Positions 17,934 to 27,045 are shown, counted from the first letter of the stretch. The stretch is DNA of 64,000 bases from JAAXHH01 sp965225915 (GCA_965225915.1 OZ245326.1:310001-374000); one strand, 5' to 3'. Notes: generated by a model from the sequence alone, not told the origin. Made by a program: numbers and translations.

Positions 17934-19619
17934 TCACCGGCGGAGATTCCCGATATAGATGTCGAAGTATCCCGTGTTATTGCCCCAGAAGGGATACTCG
18001 CCGTCGCGGTCCCTCCGGATACCCCTGAGCCAGGGTTTTCGCAGGGAAGCCCTCTTTCCGTAGTATAGAAACACAGCGCCCACGTCTTCGGAAAGTACCC
18101 GCTGCGCACGGTCGTACAGATGCATTCGCCTGGCGGCGTCCATCTCCGAAGCCGCCTCGTCGACCAGGCGGTCGAACTCGTCGTTCTTCCAGGGGTGCCG
18201 GCTGTACCCGCGCGGCTGGGACCGCCAGACCATGGCGAGCATGTTATTGGGATCGGGATAGTCGTAGTGATACTGAATCAGGCTGAATGGCACCTTCCGC
18301 TGGTACTGGGCCGTTCGATAGGAAATGTTCTCGACGACGCGTATCGCCATATCGATCCCGAGATGGGATTTGAGCATCTCCTGCACGGCCTGGGCAACCT
18401 GCTGCTGGCCTACGTTGTTGATCCAGAGCTCTATCCTTGGAAACCCGCGGCCGTCCGGATACCCCGCTTCCCGCAGCCGCTGTTTCGCCCGTTCCGGGTC
18501 GAAACGCTGGACATCGCGGTACTTACCCGCGGCATGGCCGGGAAATCCGGGAGGCAACATGGAAAAGGCGGGTACGCCTGTACCCTGAAGCAAAACGCGG
18601 CAGATTGCGGCGCGGTCGATAGCGTGACTGATCGCCTGTCGTACCTTCAGGTTGTCGAAGGGTGGGAAATCGGCGTTGAAAAAGAGAAAGTGCGTCATGA
18701 AATCCTTGCTTATATCCAGTTCGCGGCTAAGCCTCGTGTGCTTGCGAATGCGGGGCAGGTCGATGGGGGACAGATCCTGGAAGTCGATTTCGTCGTTTTC
18801 GTAAGCGAGCGTTCCGCCGGCCATCATGCGCGTGTCCAGAAACTTTCCGATGATCCGTTCGACGTATCCCTTGTGGGGGCCGTTGTAGTTCGGGTCCAGT
18901 ACGAATTCGAATCGCGAACCATGATCCCACGACTCCAGTTTGTAGGTGGAATTGGTCACGAACCGGCCGGGTTCCGACCATCCGGGGCCGTATTTTTCCA
19001 CCTGCCATCGGGGCACCGGTACGGACGTGGGAAAGGACGTGATTAAGGGAAGATATGGACAGGGCAGCGTCGTCTGGATGACCAGCGTGTAGTCATTGAC
19101 GGCGCGCACGCCGACGGTGGACGAGTCCCTGGTCAGTCCTTGATTGAAGGCTCTCGCGCCTTCAATTTCATAGTAGAACGACGCGTTCCGGTTGGCGCTG
19201 GCCGGGTCGATCATCCTCTTGAAAGCGTATTCGAAGTCATGGGCGGTCACGGGACGCCCATCGCTCCAACGAGCGCCTCTGCGCAGGTGAAAGGTCCAGC
19301 GCATGCCGTCCGGCGACGCCTCCCAACTTTCGGCCGCTGCCGGTACCAGTTCGTTGTTGTGGTCCAGTCGGGTAAGTGCTTCGAATGAAAATACGGCGCC
19401 CGTCGCTTCGTAGACGGCAATCCCGATATCGAGCGTGGTGGGCTCCGGGAGGAGGAAGGAATACACCTGTTGGGACAGCGGCGCGGCGTCCGGCGGCATT
19501 GCCTTGCCCACCGCATTGACGACCCGGGTGTCCGGCGCCTGGTCCGCCTTTGCTTCAGGAGACCCCGTGCCAACCGTTATGAAGAACAATAAGAAAACCA
19601 GAGAGCGTCCCAGCACCAT
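17934..19619 (-). CDS. Peptide ABC transporter substrate-binding protein (family 5), second copy
   Basis: About 561 residues with a signal peptide (LGRSLVFLLFFITVGTGSPEAKA) and the family 5 solute-binding body: AAESWEASPDGMRWTFHLR, WSDGRPVTAHDFEYAFKRM, LKVRQAISHAIDRAAI and a C-terminal YFDIYIGNLRR. No lipobox Cys follows the signal, unlike the first binding protein. ATG 19619 is chosen because GGAG lies eight bases upstream and the signal peptide starts there; an upstream ATG at 19655 is possible. It lies 252 bases before the dehydrogenase gene on the same strand and could feed the same importer. It has no permeases of its own here. Confidence 0.88.
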   Translation of the reverse strand: MVLGRSLVFLLFFITVGTGSPEAKADQAPDTRVVNAVGKAMPPDAAPLSQQVYSFLLPEPTTLDIGIAVYEATGAVFSFEALTRLDHNNELVPAAAESWEASPDGMRWTFHLRRGARWSDGRPVTAHDFEYAFKRMIDPASANRNASFYYEIEGARAFNQGLTRDSSTVGVRAVNDYTLVIQTTLPCPYLPLITSFPTSVPVPRWQVEKYGPGWSEPGRFVTNSTYKLESWDHGSRFEFVLDPNYNGPHKGYVERIIGKFLDTRMMAGGTLAYENDEIDFQDLSPIDLPRIRKHTRLSRELDISKDFMTHFLFFNADFPPFDNLKVRQAISHAIDRAAICRVLLQGTGVPAFSMLPPGFPGHAAGKYRDVQRFDPERAKQRLREAGYPDGRGFPRIELWINNVGQQQVAQAVQEMLKSHLGIDMAIRVVENISYRTAQYQRKVPFSLIQYHYDYPDPNNMLAMVWRSQPRGYSRHPWKNDEFDRLVDEAASEMDAARRMHLYDRAQRVLSEDVGAVFLYYGKRASLRKPWLRGIRRDRDGEYPFWGNNTGYFDIYIGNLRR

Positions 19620-19679
19620 ACGATGTTCTCCGGCCTCGCGGTCCGACACCTTCATCAGGCCAAATTCGCCCATCCCGAA

Positions 19680-20876
19680 TTACCCGGCAAAAATCGCGCG
19701 GTTCGTGATCCCGGATCGGTTGGTCGCCTGCTGCACGCCACCCACGTACTGCGCTGTGCGGCCCGCCGGGGCGGAGCCTTTGTACCATGCGCTGAAGGAA
19801 GCGTTAAACTCCTTTATCCAGGCCCTGTTCACTTCGGAGTCGTCTCCGGCAACCACGTAGGCGTTGTTGAAGATACCGTCCTCTTTGAGTCCTTTGCCAC
19901 CAGCTTCCCTGATCCGCGCGTCGAGCGTCGATAACTGTGCTCCCGCATCGTCACCTCCGACGGCGCTGGTCATGACCTCGGTCACACCGCCGTAGTGGAT
20001 GGCGGTCCAGGTGCTGAATCCGTCCTCGATATCCCCGGACCTCGTGATCCTGACGTCGCCGGAGACCACACGGGGTTGAGGCTCCACGATACCGTCCAGA
20101 TTCGGAATACGGGAAACCGGGTAGATCAACCCGGCCGGCCGGTCGTTCCCGAAGTATTCCTCGAAAACCCTGCGGACGATTTCGATGCGTTCCCAGGTTC
20201 TTTCCGGTGCGTCGTCGACGGCGACGAGGATTTCCATCCATACCGTCTGTTTCTTGAAATCGACACCCGCTTCGGCAAAGGGTTTTTCGTAGTGCTCGTC
20301 CAGCACGAAGGCCATCTCCTCAGCCAGGTCGGATCCCAGGGATGTAATCACCTCACCATCACGATTATGCATGACCGAGGCGCCGCTCGGTTGATGGTCC
20401 TTCCAGTATCCATAATCGATTACACCGTCGTCGATGGTGACCTGTTCGCCGCTTACCGCCTTGATCTGGACCTCGAACAGGGCTACCGGATCGGGAAAAC
20501 CCTCGGGATGCGTAAACCGGGCCATACGGTTTGAATTGAGCGGACATCCGGTCACCGCGTTGATCATCGGGGCATAGACCGCGTTGAAATCGTCCTTCAG
20601 ACGGTCGCAGACATCCCGGTCGCTCGAAGGGGTTGTCCACAACACGTCCGTCTTGTAAACATCCGACCAGTTCACTCCGCAGATTCCGAGGTTCCAGTCC
20701 AGGTTTTCGATTGTCCCGAACCATTCGGAACCCACATCGTTGGGATACTGCGTACCCACGTTTCCGCTCGGTTCCACGAGTCGGAATACCTGGTTGTGAT
20801 CATCCTTGACGATGACTTCCGTTGGGTTTGAAAATATGGCGATGGGATTGTGCCTGACGATGCTGACCTGTGCCAT
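19680..20876 (-). CDS. Protein of unknown function, ~398 residues
   Basis: I do not recognise this family. The protein starts at ATG 20876 (AAAGGA nine bases upstream) with MAQVSIVRHNPIAIFSNPTE and has no signal peptide or membrane segment. It is rich in acidic and aromatic residues and shows mixed alpha/beta content. Notable stretches are PNDVGSEWFGTIENLDWN, GVIDYGYWKDHQPSG, WMEILVAVDDAPERTWERIE, EPQPRVVSGDVRITRSGD and a basic C-terminus AQYVGGVQQATNRSG. It lies between an aminotransferase-like gene (upstream) and a peptide-binding protein (downstream) on the same strand, so it probably belongs to a peptide or amino-acid handling operon. It is clearly a real gene: good Shine-Dalgarno, long frame and consistent codon use. 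Confidence 0.7.
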   Translation of the reverse strand: MAQVSIVRHNPIAIFSNPTEVIVKDDHNQVFRLVEPSGNVGTQYPNDVGSEWFGTIENLDWNLGICGVNWSDVYKTDVLWTTPSSDRDVCDRLKDDFNAVYAPMINAVTGCPLNSNRMARFTHPEGFPDPVALFEVQIKAVSGEQVTIDDGVIDYGYWKDHQPSGASVMHNRDGEVITSLGSDLAEEMAFVLDEHYEKPFAEAGVDFKKQTVWMEILVAVDDAPERTWERIEIVRRVFEEYFGNDRPAGLIYPVSRIPNLDGIVEPQPRVVSGDVRITRSGDIEDGFSTWTAIHYGGVTEVMTSAVGGDDAGAQLSTLDARIREAGGKGLKEDGIFNNAYVVAGDDSEVNRAWIKEFNASFSAWYKGSAPAGRTAQYVGGVQQATNRSGITNRAIFAG

Positions 20877-21076
20877 GCCGTGATGTCCTTTCAAATCGGG
20901 TTGCAATAGGTTGAAGGGCTCGTATTTGCGGAAGACCGATAACCGGGGATATACACCTGAATTGATGCAGACCCCGATGCCCTCGCAATCTCAGGTGGAC
21001 TGCAACTCCACCGGTAGTTCAGATCGTAGAAATTACACCCTGGATTCTGCAAAAACAAGGTGAAACAGGTATAGTT

Positions 21077-21104
21077 GGCGATCCCCTATCGGCGATCCCC
21101 TATC
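21077..21104. repeat. Tandem duplication of 14 bp at a gene's 3' end
   Basis: GGCGATCCCCTATC is present twice in direct succession. The second copy contains the stop codon of the minus-strand aminotransferase-like gene. The 223-base gap that follows toward 20877 also holds a 6-bp hairpin (GGTGGA 20994-20999 with TCCACC 21007-21012) and otherwise nothing I can name. Confidence 0.85.
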
Positions 21105-22314
21105 CCTGACAGAACCTCGCGAAGACCGCTACGTGTTCCCGGGCGACATTCCCGTCCTCCGGCAGCCCGGTTATGTTGAGCCTGCAACGGCCCGGCGTAA
21201 AAACGGGATACAGGTGGACGTCGTAGATCGCGGCCTGGGCATGTTCATCTACGCGGGGATTGCGGAACAGGCCGGCGTACCGGTCCGTGAACTGCTCGGC
21301 GAGCGGTGTCCCGGCGGATTTTTCCATCCACGTTTCCTCTGCGGTGGCTACGCGCCGCAGAATGTCCGAGTGTTCGCGCTCCAGGCTTTCTAAATCATGG
21401 ACCAGCGCCGAGACGAAGGCCCGGGTGACGGGGTGTTCGAAGGACGATCCCCGAGCACGCGTCACCGTGTTGGCCAGGGTCGCAATGTCTTTGGCACGGG
21501 ACGCGTCGGGCAGGTGCACCAGGAGCATCCCACAGGGGCGGAGGGCGAATGTACCGAAGGACTTGGTGGGGCCGACGGACACCCAGAAGGGCACGTCGTT
21601 TTCGATGAAAGGCCGGATCTGGGCCTCGTAGCTCATGCGCATGATCTCGTCGTACCCTAGAGAATCGACGAGACGGGCGTACTCGAATCCGGAGTAGGCC
21701 CGGTCCAATAACACAGGACGACCCTTCGCGGCTTCGGCACGGCGGTTCATGGTCTCCAGGGACTGTACACGGCCGGTCGTGTTCATGGGTCCCGCCTGGT
21801 AAACCGGCAGGAGATCCGAAGCGTCCATCGTGTCACCGATAGGGAATTCACGGTACGAAATTCTGCTGATCCGTGCGATCGCCTTGTATGCGGGCCAGGA
21901 CAATTCTTCCACGCCGATCGCCGTTAAATCGGGGTGGAGTTGCAGGGCCATCTCGATGGCCGTCTTTACCGCGCCAGTACCCGCGTCCGATGGGATCAGG
22001 AGCGTAAAGCGGTCCCAGTAAACTTCGGGAATGCGCTGCCAGCGCAGCACGGCCTCCTTCAGCGCAGCAGACAGCGACGCCGTGCTCATGTACTCCCCGA
22101 GCAGGCTGTTATCTATTTCGGCCCTGGTGTAATTCAACAGGGTCTCGGAGGTCGGCCACGCCCTGCCCTGTCCGTTCACGACGATACCGATGCCGTAGTT
22201 GAACCCGTCGGGGTCCCTGTCGTACACGATTTTAGCGATCTGGTTGGCGTCCCTGCCCTGGGCGCTCAACGCTTCCGCTGCCCGCTGTACATCGGATCCG
22301 AAAGACGAGGTCAT
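21100..22314 (-). CDS. PLP-dependent aminotransferase-like protein (fold type I)
   Basis: This 404-residue protein has the layout of class I/II aminotransferases: an N-terminal arm, a GVEELSWPAYKAIARISR cofactor-domain segment, VLLDRAYSGFEYARL (aspartate and tyrosine positions), and WVSVGPTKSFGTFALRPCGML, where PTKSFG offers the Schiff-base lysine followed by the RPCG segment. The C-terminal domain ends with GRCRLNITGLPEDG, holding a likely carboxylate-binding Arg. The similarity is distant, so substrate and even aminotransferase activity are uncertain. GGAGC lies six bases upstream of the ATG. The downstream same-strand neighbours are the unknown protein and peptide-binding genes. Confidence 0.72.
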   Translation of the reverse strand: MTSSFGSDVQRAAEALSAQGRDANQIAKIVYDRDPDGFNYGIGIVVNGQGRAWPTSETLLNYTRAEIDNSLLGEYMSTASLSAALKEAVLRWQRIPEVYWDRFTLLIPSDAGTGAVKTAIEMALQLHPDLTAIGVEELSWPAYKAIARISRISYREFPIGDTMDASDLLPVYQAGPMNTTGRVQSLETMNRRAEAAKGRPVLLDRAYSGFEYARLVDSLGYDEIMRMSYEAQIRPFIENDVPFWVSVGPTKSFGTFALRPCGMLLVHLPDASRAKDIATLANTVTRARGSSFEHPVTRAFVSALVHDLESLEREHSDILRRVATAEETWMEKSAGTPLAEQFTDRYAGLFRNPRVDEHAQAAIYDVHLYPVFTPGRCRLNITGLPEDGNVAREHVAVFARFCQG

Positions 22315-22475
22315 GCTTGCTCCAGTATATATGGGGTTTGACTGCCAGTTGCTTCGATCGCCAGGGCTGCTGACAGGCTGGCCGTAGTAAAAAAGTTTAG
22401 CTTAAAGTTGTCATTCTGACGCAGGATCAACCGTACAACCCGCTGCATATGAACCACTTCAGGGCGGGATGTTTC

Positions 22476-23234
22476 TCACAGCAGGTATACGAAGGTAAAC
22501 AGTACGGGCCAGATGAGCACGACGAACCCCCAGAATAGCCCACCCATGGTCAATCCGTCATGTTCTTCGCGGGTGTACGCTTCCCGACAGGTTCTGCGCA
22601 ACACGTACAGCAACACAAGGACGGCGATAAAGACGTGCAGCGCGTGCATGCCGATTATAACGTAGAAAACAGCACCGTAGAGGTTCTGGTTGACCTCCAG
22701 TCCGAAATCGATCAACCGGCCCCACTCCACGCCCTGGACAACCAGGAAGAGGATACCGAGGAGGGTAGCCGCGGTCAAACGGCGACGACAGGACAGGAGC
22801 CGCCCCAGCCGCATGGACCGCCACGCGCCGAACATGGCGCCTCCGCTGCCCAACAGGACCAGGGTATTGATGAAGGACACCATCACCGGAAGCATGGGCT
22901 GATCCGGCGGTGGCCATTCGGGGTATCCCGTCCGCGCCAGGGCGAAGGTGACGATCAGCGTCAGAAACAGGACAGCTTCACTGGCGATGAAAACCAGCAT
23001 GCCCAGCACGTTGGTTCTTATTCCTGGCGGTTCGGGGGAAGATTGAGCGACTGGTTCGTTGCCGCCGTCACCGCTGTCGCCGCCGTCACGGCCGTCGCCC
23101 CTTCGATTGCCGGTGCCGATGTCGCCTAAACCGGTGTCGCCGTTGTCCAGGTCGGTTTCGCGGGTCCATTCCCGTTCCTGGACTTCCGGTTCCAGTACTT
23201 CCGTGGCCGCGCCGGAATACGTCACAGTGGACAT
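22476..23234 (-). CDS. Heme-copper oxidase subunit III family protein
   Basis: This 252-residue protein has five hydrophobic helices typical of cytochrome c/quinol oxidase subunit III: GMLVFIASEAVLFLTLIVTF (with the conserved Glu), FINTLVLLGSGGAM, TLLGILFLVVQGVEWGRL, FYVIIGMHALHVFIAVLVLL (the GxHxxHV motif) and FWGFVVLIWPVLFTFVYLL. The first ~70 residues are an unusual hydrophilic Gly/Asp/Arg-rich stretch made of imperfect short repeats. Subunits I and II are not in the window, so it is a stand-alone copy here. Heme A synthase lies 32 kb away. GGAG precedes the start. Confidence 0.88.
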   Translation of the reverse strand: MSTVTYSGAATEVLEPEVQEREWTRETDLDNGDTGLGDIGTGNRRGDGRDGGDSGDGGNEPVAQSSPEPPGIRTNVLGMLVFIASEAVLFLTLIVTFALARTGYPEWPPPDQPMLPVMVSFINTLVLLGSGGAMFGAWRSMRLGRLLSCRRRLTAATLLGILFLVVQGVEWGRLIDFGLEVNQNLYGAVFYVIIGMHALHVFIAVLVLLYVLRRTCREAYTREEHDGLTMGGLFWGFVVLIWPVLFTFVYLL

Positions 23235-23266
23235 ACTCGAATACTCCAGATCACTACGACCCAGGT

Positions 23267-24109
23267 CTACCCCAAACGGTAGAAGGACTTCGCATTGTCG
23301 TGAAACAGTTTTTTTCGCTCATCGTCGGATATGCCCTCCACCACGTGTGCCAGGGCGTCGAACCATTCTCTGTAAGTGCCCGCCAGCGTGCATACAGGCC
23401 AGTCACTGCCATACATCACCCGGTCGAAACCGAAGATAGCGATCAGGTGATCGATGTAGGGCCTGAGATCGTCGGGGGTCCACCCCTCACTCGCCCGGGT
23501 AACCAGTCCTGATATCTTGCAGACCGTATTGGGAAACTCCGCCAACTGGTTCATGCAATCCGACCACGGTTCGAAACCATCGACCGCGATATCCGGCCCT
23601 CCACAGTGATTGATGGCATGGGTGACCTCGGGTGTAGCGCGAACCAGGTCGACCGCGGCGTCCAGTTGGGTGACATTAGCGCAAAGTTCGAAAGTGTATC
23701 CGAACCTGGGCAGTAACCGCACGCCCTCGATCAAGGAGGGCCAACGGTAAAAGCCGGGGTCTTCGTGGTGCCAGGCCATGCGCCGGATGCCGACCACCAT
23801 CGGATAATCCGTGGCCAACCTGTCCAGCGTTTCCTCGCGGTCCTCCGATTCCAGCGGCGCCGTGGCGACGATCGCGCCGATCATGCCGTCCTCGCCGGCG
23901 ATGCGCACGAGCCGGTCCACCTCGGCCACCTCCGAACCGGGCGCCGGGTCCGCTTCGATGTGGACGGATTTAATGATTTCGATACCCTCAAAAGCCGCCC
24001 TGTAGTCTTCTGGTCCGTACCGCTGATGCAGGGCGTCGAAACCCTCCAGCCAGGGATAACGCAGTTCAGACGTATCCCAGAGGTGCTGATGTGCGTCGAT
24101 GATCTGCAA
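23267..24109 (-). CDS. Amidohydrolase 2 family protein (L-fuconolactonase/rhamnonolactonase-like)
   Basis: About 280 residues of a metal-dependent TIM-barrel hydrolase: IIDAHQHLWD at the N-terminus, SVHIEADP, AINHCGGPD near residue 180, and VMYGSDWPVC with the catalytic Asp. The pattern HQHLWD with YGSDWPV is typical of sugar-lactone hydrolases. This fits the sugar-acid genes elsewhere in the window, but the exact lactone is unknown. TTG 24109 is chosen as start since AGGAG lies eight bases before it and the catalytic domain begins at once; an in-frame ATG exists at 24139. It ends 32 bases before the subunit III gene on the same strand. Confidence 0.86.
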   Translation of the reverse strand: MQIIDAHQHLWDTSELRYPWLEGFDALHQRYGPEDYRAAFEGIEIIKSVHIEADPAPGSEVAEVDRLVRIAGEDGMIGAIVATAPLESEDREETLDRLATDYPMVVGIRRMAWHHEDPGFYRWPSLIEGVRLLPRFGYTFELCANVTQLDAAVDLVRATPEVTHAINHCGGPDIAVDGFEPWSDCMNQLAEFPNTVCKISGLVTRASEGWTPDDLRPYIDHLIAIFGFDRVMYGSDWPVCTLAGTYREWFDALAHVVEGISDDERKKLFHDNAKSFYRLG

Positions 24110-24209
24110 TAGCTCTCTCCTGTCTCCGGTACTTCGCATCCAGGTTCACACGGCTCCGGCAGTCAGTGCCGATCGCAGTTACGCTTCCTATATCACACAG
24201 TTGCGCGTC

Positions 24210-25100
24210 TTATTCCGTTGCGTGGTAGCTGTTATAAATAGTCTCGATCCATCGCGCTTCCGGAACGAAGTCACTCGCGTATCCGTCCCATTTCTCCGGC
24301 AGGCCCGCCGCAATGATTTCATCCAGCGTCTTGGCCTGCGCCATCATTTCGCGGACGGCGCCTGTGGTCCCCACGAGCATATCGTGGTAATCCTGCAGGG
24401 CCGCACGGTCGCCCAGGGAGCCATGACCGGGAATAACGCGGGTATCCGGCCCGATCACCGTCAACACGTGTCCGATATTCCGCACCAGGCCCGCGACTGT
24501 ACCACCACTGCCCAGGTCCACGAAGGGGAATCGGCCGTTGAAGAAGGTATCCCCCATGTGCACCACGTTCGATCCCATGAAGTGTATGTAACTATCGGTA
24601 TCCGTATGGCCTTCCGGAATATGCACCAGCCTGATCTCTTCCCCGTTGAAATGGACCGAGACCTCCTCGTCGAAGGTGATTACCGGCCAGCCGTCTTCCA
24701 CCATGGCGGGGATAGTTCGATCTCCCCGCTGCTGCGTAGTGGAAATTCGCTCGCGAACGTTGGTATGGGCAACAATGGTCGCCTCCAGGCCAAAGATGGG
24801 GTTGCCACCGACATGATCACCATGAAAATGGGTGTTCAGGACGAACTTGAGCGGACCGGTATGCAGGCCGCGAAGGGCGGATTTTATCTTGTCGGCGAGC
24901 GGCGCGTATTGATCGTCGATGATCAGAATGCCGTCGTCGCCCACTGAAACCCCGATGTTGCCTCCGCTGCCCGTCAACATGTAGATATTGCCGACAACCG
25001 GATGAGCCTCGACGACGACCTCATCCCAGTTCTGCTGGGCTTCGGTCGTACCTCCGGAAAGGAAGACGGCCACGGTAAGTAGACTGAAGAGTCGTTTCAT
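24210..25100 (-). CDS. Secreted MBL-fold metallo-hydrolase
   Basis: About 296 residues with a signal peptide (RLFSLLTVAVFLSGGTTEA) and a metallo-beta-lactamase fold: VLNTHFHGDHVGGN (HxHxDH), PEGHTDTDSYIHF, HMGDTFFNGRFPFVD and VIPGHGSLGDRAAL. The signal puts it in the periplasm or outside. The order resembles class B3-like or quinoprotein-associated SoxH-type hydrolases, but antibiotic hydrolysis cannot be inferred from the motifs. GTG and ATG start codons are adjacent (25103, 25100) behind AGGAGG; ATG is preferred. A 6-bp hairpin (GAGTGT 25170-25175 with ACACTC 25185-25190) lies in the upstream gap. Confidence 0.85.
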   Translation of the reverse strand: MKRLFSLLTVAVFLSGGTTEAQQNWDEVVVEAHPVVGNIYMLTGSGGNIGVSVGDDGILIIDDQYAPLADKIKSALRGLHTGPLKFVLNTHFHGDHVGGNPIFGLEATIVAHTNVRERISTTQQRGDRTIPAMVEDGWPVITFDEEVSVHFNGEEIRLVHIPEGHTDTDSYIHFMGSNVVHMGDTFFNGRFPFVDLGSGGTVAGLVRNIGHVLTVIGPDTRVIPGHGSLGDRAALQDYHDMLVGTTGAVREMMAQAKTLDEIIAAGLPEKWDGYASDFVPEARWIETIYNSYHATE

Positions 25101-25288
25101 CACAAGTAACCTCCTCTTGGAACGGTTGGTTTTAATCGTCTGAATGACGAGTCATAAATTACCGCTATAGAGTGTACGATTTTAACACTCAAATCTTTAT
25201 CAGGGACCAAATCTTGTCTTCGACATCGCGACCATAGTGAACCACTGCCTGTCTGTCATGGTCAAGCTGAATGGTTGAACCAGACAGA

Positions 25289-25597
25289 TTACCAGGTTGC
25301 CTTACCATAGAAGTTCTCTGCCGTTTTCATGGTGACGATCAAGGCGCCAAGCATCAAAACCAGGAGAAGGTACATGGGCCATTCAGGCGCGAACCACCAG
25401 GCCAGTGCGAATAAAACCGTGCACAGGAAAGTACCCGGCAAAACCATCTTGTTGTATGCGACCTTGAGCAGAACGAGGATGCCTAACCCGAAGAACCCCT
25501 TCCCGATCAGTCCCGTCAACGTCCCGGGTAATTCGAACACCAGCACGATACAGACGCAGATAAAGGCCAGCAGGACGACGGGAAGCATACGGTTCAA
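25289..25597 (-). CDS. Small multi-pass membrane protein
   Basis: About 102 residues, nearly all in hydrophobic helices: MLPVVLLAFICVCIVLVF, GKGFFGLGILVLLKVAY, FLCTVLFALAWWFA and YLLLVLMLGALIVTM, so three or four membrane segments with a short tail ENFYGKATW. No enzyme motif is visible and I do not recognise the family. TTG 25597 has GGAGGA five bases upstream; ATG 25588 is an alternative. The open frame extends further upstream without a ribosome site. It stands alone between two secreted-protein genes on the same strand. Confidence 0.6.
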   Translation of the reverse strand: MNRMLPVVLLAFICVCIVLVFELPGTLTGLIGKGFFGLGILVLLKVAYNKMVLPGTFLCTVLFALAWWFAPEWPMYLLLVLMLGALIVTMKTAENFYGKATW

Positions 25598-25837
25598 GCC
25601 GTTCCTCCGCAGCTTAGATTGAAGTTCAAGGCAAAACAGTAAGTTTACCTCAATACATACCACAGAGCAGTGTTTACCTGGAACATGTGCACCTTGAGCA
25701 TTCTAAGCTTAGGCAGTACCTGCAGCACAATGGACGGCTAGTCGATCGCTCAATGTATAGACAAAAGCACCGTCCTGTTCTGGATCGTCCTCGCTTTCTC
25801 TATCCCCGGAAGAAGCATTTAACTGAATCACACTCGG

Positions 25838-26965
25838 TCAGGGCAGAATCGTCTCTCCATTCCAGTTGAGTGGTTCTGGTTGATACTCCTCGTGGGGATA
25901 AGGTCGAGAGTCGTACTGAGCGCTTCCGGCGTTTACTTTCGCCGCGACTGTATCCGAGTCGTTCTGGCTTTCCAGATGGTCGAGCAGATCCCATGCCGCC
26001 GAGATATGGACACCGAAGTTCTCGTCATATTCAACAGTTCCCAGAAGTTCGCCGGGGTCTCCGTTCGGATCGTCCGGCAACCTGATACGATCAACGATAC
26101 CCGCAAATTGGATTGCGATGACAAACCCCTCGTGATCAAAAACCGGACTGCCGCTTGTCCCACTAAGCGTGGCCAGATTGTAGTGTATAAGCACGCCCGT
26201 ATTTGTGGGATTGGCGATGAACTCCGCGTTGTAGAAAGGCCGGAGTGCGCTTATCGTGCCTTCCTTGAAACTGGCAAGTGGAAGTACGTCGAAGATCGAA
26301 AGGAGACCTGGGAAACCAAGGGTACCTATAGGCTGGCCAATGCGCAGGTCATCTGCAAACTCCCTTGGAAGGAATGACGGCGACTCGTGCGTAATCTCAC
26401 CATTAAGCTGTATCAAGGCGATATCTGGTGACCAGAAATCTTCCTCACCACCGTATTCAGGATGAATGACATAGGGTTGCCAGAGGTAGGTTCCATCACC
26501 ACCGATGGTATTACCTGTTTGGGTTGCAAAAAGAAAGCGACTGCTAGACGCATTTTCGGGATCGTCATAAATCTCCATCAGACTCTCCACCACGTGAGCG
26601 TTCGTCCATAGCTTGTCGGAGAAATACGCGCTGAATCCAGTACCGGACCTCTTGAGTACACCGTCGACGAGAATTCCGACGAGGTAAATCGAATCGTACA
26701 GGTTGCCCTTCTCAATTACATCCGCCCAGTTCAGCATTTCACCGGTTTCACCCTGGATACCCTGCTCTCCCTGCTCTCCCTGATCGCCTTGTTCACCCTG
26801 CTCGCCTTGTCCACCTAGCTCGCCTTGTTCACCCTGGACGCCCTGTATTCCCTGAGTTCCCTGAATACCTAGCGCGCCCTGGGGGCCCACCGGCCCCTGA
26901 TCACCCGTGCAGGCAGCCAGGACAATAGCAATGGCGAATATCATGATTTTACGCACGTTTTCCAT
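25838..26965 (-). CDS. Lipoprotein with collagen-like stalk and trypsin-like serine protease domain
   Basis: The product is 375 residues from ATG 26965. A lipoprotein signal (FAIAIVLAACTG, lipobox LAAC) is followed at once by 19 uninterrupted Gly-X-Y triplets (GDQ GPV GPQ ... GET GEM), rich in GEQ/GIQ. A chymotrypsin-fold protease follows: LWTNAHVVESL (His), SPDIALIQL (Asp) and ATLSGTSGSPVFD (Ser nucleophile with oxyanion GxSG). All three catalytic residues are present. The picture is a membrane-anchored trimeric collagen-like stalk presenting an extracellular or periplasmic protease. A second collagen-repeat lipoprotein lies at 60620-61282. The upstream gap holds a palindromic direct repeat. 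Confidence 0.85.
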   Translation of the reverse strand: MENVRKIMIFAIAIVLAACTGDQGPVGPQGALGIQGTQGIQGVQGEQGELGGQGEQGEQGDQGEQGEQGIQGETGEMLNWADVIEKGNLYDSIYLVGILVDGVLKRSGTGFSAYFSDKLWTNAHVVESLMEIYDDPENASSSRFLFATQTGNTIGGDGTYLWQPYVIHPEYGGEEDFWSPDIALIQLNGEITHESPSFLPREFADDLRIGQPIGTLGFPGLLSIFDVLPLASFKEGTISALRPFYNAEFIANPTNTGVLIHYNLATLSGTSGSPVFDHEGFVIAIQFAGIVDRIRLPDDPNGDPGELLGTVEYDENFGVHISAAWDLLDHLESQNDSDTVAAKVNAGSAQYDSRPYPHEEYQPEPLNWNGETILP

Positions 26966-27015
26966 CCTTTCCCCGGAGCAATACTGACCGATTGACCACA
27001 AGTTGTTCATCGAGA

Positions 27016-27045
27016 GCACATTGAATGCAAAGCACATTGAATGCA
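27016..27045. promoter_or_regulatory. Direct repeat with palindromic core upstream of the protease lipoprotein
   Basis: GCACATTGAATGCA occurs at 27016-27029 and again at 27032-27045, a 16-base spacing. Each copy holds the odd palindrome CATTGAATG. The pair lies 50-80 bases upstream of the minus-strand protease start, in a 284-base gap between divergent genes. Two phased palindromic sites look like an operator; no regulator gene is nearby. Confidence 0.5.
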
